Assembly: GCA_002391555.1 (NCBI GenBank)
Contig: DGFG01000081.1
Coordinates: forward strand, 10,081 to 17,752
Length of the DNA: 7,672 bases
DNA from: Firmicutes bacterium UBA3906
Lineage (GTDB): Bacteria; Bacillota; Clostridia; Caldicoprobacterales; DTU083
Reading direction: 5' to 3'
Shown in pieces: positions 5,548 to 7,672 of this stretch. The notes under the pieces were generated by a model. That model made no database searches, was not told the DNA's origin, and was given only the letters and a program-made list of their open reading frames with translations. Numbering within the stretch: position 1 is the first letter of the stretch; each line of letters starts with the position of its first letter. A program made the translations under genes and the position numbers.

Positions 5548-6583
5548 ATAGCTGACCCCTCCTTCCCTTTACAAGTAGATAGATAAAGAATGGGCCTCCC
5601 AAAAAGGACATAATTATTCCTACAGGGATTTCATAGGGGGCAAATAGTACACGGGCTAAAAGGTCACACAGTAGGGTAAAAATGCTTCCCATAAGGGCTG
5701 ATACAGGTATCACCAGCCTATTGTCATGGCCTACTATGAACCTGGCTACATGGGGAACTATTAGTCCAACAAAACCTATATGACCAGCAAAACTTATAGC
5801 TGATCCTGCAAGGATTGCAGCAAGTATCAGGCTGGAAAAGCGGATTCTTGAGATATTTAGGCCCAAGGACTTGGCAGATTCATCTCCTAAGGCAAGTACA
5901 TTCATATCATAGGAAAGGACCAAGGAAGCTATAAGGGCGATCAGAATAAATACACCAGCAAAGCTGAGCTTGTCCATGGTTATACCAGAAAAGCCACCGA
6001 TTAGAAAGGCAGCACGAGCTATCATAGTATCAGGCTTTAAGGTTAAAACGGTATCGGTTATGGCCCCAATAAAGCTAGATACAGCGACTCCAGACAGGAC
6101 AATAGCCATCCTAGAGGCACCTGTTTTCCTAGCTATAAAATACACTAAAAAGACAGCCAAAATAGCACCTATAAAGGCTGCTATCGTTGAAAGGTAGATA
6201 TTAACTGGAAAGAAGGCCGCTGTTAGGATAAAGAACAGGCCTGCCCCTGAGTTAACACCTATAACATTGGGACTTGCCAAGGAGTTATTAAGGACAGACT
6301 GCAGGATAGCGCCTGATACAGCCAAGGCACAGCCCACTAGGACTGCAGCAATCGTCCTGGGTATCCTAACAAAGCTTATAATCCTATAGTTGTTTGAGCC
6401 CTGATCCTTTAGCCTAATTGCTGAAACTATATCTGCTAAAGATATTTTGCTAGACCCAATACTTATACTTAGGAAAATACCAATTAGGAGTAATATTATA
6501 AGAAGAGCTATAACACTGACGTTATAGCCCTTGCTGCTTTTAGTTAAATTTATCCGGGTACAAAATTTTTGCAATAAATTCAT
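5540..6583 (-). CDS. FecCD-family ABC transporter permease (siderophore/haem/B12-type importer)
   Basis: This 347-residue inner-membrane permease is expected to act as a homodimer with about ten transmembrane helices, as in BtuC. It starts with a long helix (VIALLIILLLIGIFLSISIG). It then shows family motifs: RIPRTIAAVLVGCALAVSGA in the second helix region, NSLASPNVIGVNSGAG, LGDESAKSLG (GDESAKSLG at 233-241, the coupling region facing the ATPase), and GHIGFVGLIVPHVAR at 267-281. The start at 6583 has GGGGAG 6 nt upstream. A farther in-frame ATG at 6640 lies 100 bp inside the lipoprotein gene and would add 19 polar residues with no binding site in view. With the chosen start the overlap with the lipoprotein gene is 44 nt. 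One permease gene is normal, since these proteins dimerise. Confidence 0.93.
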   Translation of the reverse strand: MNLLQKFCTRINLTKSSKGYNVSVIALLIILLLIGIFLSISIGSSKISLADIVSAIRLKDQGSNNYRIISFVRIPRTIAAVLVGCALAVSGAILQSVLNNSLASPNVIGVNSGAGLFFILTAAFFPVNIYLSTIAAFIGAILAVFLVYFIARKTGASRMAIVLSGVAVSSFIGAITDTVLTLKPDTMIARAAFLIGGFSGITMDKLSFAGVFILIALIASLVLSYDMNVLALGDESAKSLGLNISRIRFSSLILAAILAGSAISFAGHIGFVGLIVPHVARFIVGHDNRLVIPVSALMGSIFTLLCDLLARVLFAPYEIPVGIIMSFLGGPFFIYLLVKGRRGQLYD

Positions 6584-7538
6584 AGCTTTCTCCCCATCTT
6601 GCGTTAGGCTTGTAGTGGAACAAATCCTTTGGAAGTACAATATACCTATCGTTTTTTATTGCCTTGAGCTCGCTCCAGGCTGGGTTTTTTTCTATTCCGT
6701 CCCTCAAGGTCTTGAGGGCCTTTTCACTGTCTCCCATAGTTACTACAAATATATATTCAGGATCCTCCTCAATAATCTGTTCCATACTGAGGTCCTCTAA
6801 TAGTGACTTGTGCTTTGAAGCAATATTTACAGTCCCAAAGTCATTCAGGATCTTGCAGGCCATATTGTCATCATCTTTTGCCTTTGCACCACTTGAAAAG
6901 GCACGTATAAATAGGATTTGAGGCTTGTAGCCCTCATCAACCTTTGACATGATAGTCTCGATCTGTTTCTTTACCTGTAGACCGTTTTTCTCATATAGGT
7001 CCTTTTCACCTGTTATATCAGTACAGACCTTTAGCATATCTAGATAGTCTTCGAAATGCTCTACCTTGAAATAGGCATAGCAGATACCAGATAGGTCAAG
7101 GATTTCTGACAGCTTTACCTGGTTTTCAATATCTGGTGATAGGAGTACAAAATCCGGTGATAGAGCAATTATCTCTTCGGCATTAGGCTCCTTGACAGTA
7201 CCTACTAGCTTTGTTTGGCTAGATAGGTCCATCCGGCCTTCATTTACTACATCATTTGTAACTCCAACTAGGTCTCCTCCTGCTAAAACCCAGGTCTGGG
7301 CATAGGAACCAACAAGAGAAACCACCCTCTGGGGTTTTTCCTTTAGCTTTACTGTGTTTCCTAGGGCATCTGTAAAGCTATAGTATAGCTCATCGTCTTT
7401 GATTGGCTCTTCCTGCCTACTACAGCCTACAAGCACCTGTGCAAATAAGCTAATTACAAGCAGAACTGAGAGTATCCTGGCTACAGCTTTTATCCCCTTA
7501 TTTTTGTTACTATCACTAGCTTTATATAAAGTGTTCAC
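6540..7538 (-). CDS. Substrate-binding lipoprotein of an iron-siderophore/haem/B12-type ABC importer
   Basis: This 332-residue extracytoplasmic lipoprotein captures ligand for the FecCD/FecE transporter that follows. From the GTG start it has a long basic n-region (to Arg21), a hydrophobic stretch ILSVLLVISLFAQ, and the lipobox LVGC with the lipidated cysteine at residue 39. The mature part is the two-lobed, helical-backbone (TroA/BtuF-like) fold. It shows FTDALGNTVKLKEKPQRVVSL (the usual opening strand), NAEEIIALSPDFVLL, ILDLSGICYAYF, and a C-terminal KPNARWGESYEF at about 310-321. The GTG at 7538 is preferred over the ATG at 7574 because AAGGA lies 8 nt before it, and the best promoter overlaps the earlier ATG. 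First gene of a three-gene operon. Siderophore, haem, cobalamin or another chelated metal are all possible; the very short leader has no riboswitch. Confidence 0.88.
   Translation of the reverse strand: MNTLYKASDSNKNKGIKAVARILSVLLVISLFAQVLVGCSRQEEPIKDDELYYSFTDALGNTVKLKEKPQRVVSLVGSYAQTWVLAGGDLVGVTNDVVNEGRMDLSSQTKLVGTVKEPNAEEIIALSPDFVLLSPDIENQVKLSEILDLSGICYAYFKVEHFEDYLDMLKVCTDITGEKDLYEKNGLQVKKQIETIMSKVDEGYKPQILFIRAFSSGAKAKDDDNMACKILNDFGTVNIASKHKSLLEDLSMEQIIEEDPEYIFVVTMGDSEKALKTLRDGIEKNPAWSELKAIKNDRYIVLPKDLFHYKPNARWGESYEFIAKILYPDKFN
6590..6595 (-). promoter_or_regulatory. Ribosome binding site that decides the permease start
   Basis: Read on the minus strand, GGGGAG is 6 nt before the ATG at 6583. 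It lies within the last codons of the lipoprotein gene, so the two genes are likely translationally coupled. Confidence 0.7.
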
Positions 7539-7546
7539 TATAATCA

Positions 7547-7551
7547 TCCTT
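7547..7551 (-). promoter_or_regulatory. Ribosome binding site that decides a GTG start for the lipoprotein gene
   Basis: On the minus strand AAGGA is followed by 8 nt and then GTG (7538-7536). No comparable site precedes the upstream in-frame ATG at 7574, and the ATG at 7547 touches the AAGG directly, too close for use. Confidence 0.65.
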
Positions 7552-7569
7552 GCATAATGTTCTACTATA

Positions 7570-7598
7570 ATCATATTACTTTATCTATATATTGTAAA
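7570..7598 (-). promoter_or_regulatory. Promoter of the ABC importer operon
   Basis: On the minus strand TTTACA (7598-7593) is separated by exactly 17 bp from TATGAT (7575-7570), each one base off the sigma-A consensus. Transcription would begin near 7563, giving a leader of about 25 nt that still includes the AAGGA ribosome binding site. The -10 hexamer contains the ATG at 7574, so that codon would lie outside the message. Confidence 0.62.
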
Positions 7599-7631
7599 AT
7601 ATTATTATATGATATTTTTAATAGGTAATGT

Positions 7632-7672
7632 CTATATATCAGCATATATGTCATCTAATAGCCTTACCTTTA
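7632..7672 (-). CDS. Possible C-terminal end of an upstream minus-strand gene (partial)
   Basis: Reading leftward from the window edge, one frame gives KVRLLDDIYADI and then a TAG stop at 7634-7632. The residue mix looks protein-like, and the gap of 33 bp to the importer promoter's -35 would be a normal intergenic distance. Only 12 residues are visible, so no family can be named and a chance open frame is quite possible. Confidence 0.25.
   Translation of the reverse strand, partial: KVRLLDDIYADI

Noticed and set aside
6531..6921. Overlapping plus-strand open frames (6531-6800 and 6664-6921) opposite the lipoprotein gene
   Set aside because: Both are antisense to the conserved C-terminal lobe of the binding protein and lack any protein-like features.
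7596..7618. AT-only inverted repeat AAAATAT-N9-ATATTTT overlapping the importer -35, considered as a Fur-type operator
   Set aside because: It does not resemble the known Fur consensus, and such repeats are common by chance in this AT-rich stretch.
7575..7661. 27-codon minus-strand open frame (ATG at 7661, stop overlapping the ATG at 7574)
   Set aside because: Considered as a leader peptide, but it runs through the predicted importer promoter, its hydrophobic AT-driven residues look random, and an alternative frame gives a better gene tail.

Overview
The window looks like chromosomal DNA from an anaerobic, low-GC Gram-positive bacterium (Bacillota, Clostridia/Tissierellia-like). The basis is an AT-rich composition, strong AAGG/GGGG-type ribosome binding sites, frequent AGG and ATA codons, and a ferredoxin-fused siroheme reductase of the kind found in anaerobes. 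The genus cannot be named from the sequence alone.

Left half (1-4694), a sulfur-redox locus. A LysR-type regulator (minus strand, 3' part outside the window) is divergent from three plus-strand genes. These are a CoA-disulfide/persulfide reductase with a C-terminal rhodanese domain, a small siroheme sulfite/nitrite reductase with a built-in 2[4Fe-4S] ferredoxin domain, and a YeiH-family (putative sulfate exporter) membrane protein. The 147-bp divergent gap holds a perfect 7-3-7 palindrome that fits a LysR binding site. The two reductase genes are 28 bp apart and form one operon. A long hairpin followed by a T run separates them from the YeiH gene, which therefore probably has its own promoter or depends on readthrough. 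My inference is that the set handles sulfite and sulfane sulfur: rhodanese/CoADR chemistry turns persulfide or thiosulfate sulfur into sulfide, the siroheme enzyme reduces sulfite, YeiH may export sulfite/sulfate, and the LysR protein senses the state.

Right half (4783-7672), a minus-strand FecB-FecCD-FecE-type ABC importer. It consists of a substrate-binding lipoprotein, a permease and an ATPase in a tightly overlapping operon (44-nt and 8-nt overlaps). The substrate class is iron-siderophore, haem or cobalamin-like; sequence alone does not decide which. A good promoter with 17-bp spacing overlaps the farthest upstream ATG of the lipoprotein gene, so the true start is the internal GTG at 7538, which has its own ribosome binding site. 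The predicted leader is only about 25 nt, leaving no room for a cobalamin riboswitch.

The two halves converge on a strong bidirectional terminator (4702-4780). No tRNA, rRNA, insertion sequence, CRISPR array or phage feature was seen. The longest stretch without a gene is the 185-bp gap before the YeiH gene. The most interesting part is the sulfur locus: the gene combination, the C-x4-C spacing in the siroheme motif of the reductase, and the regulatory palindromes.
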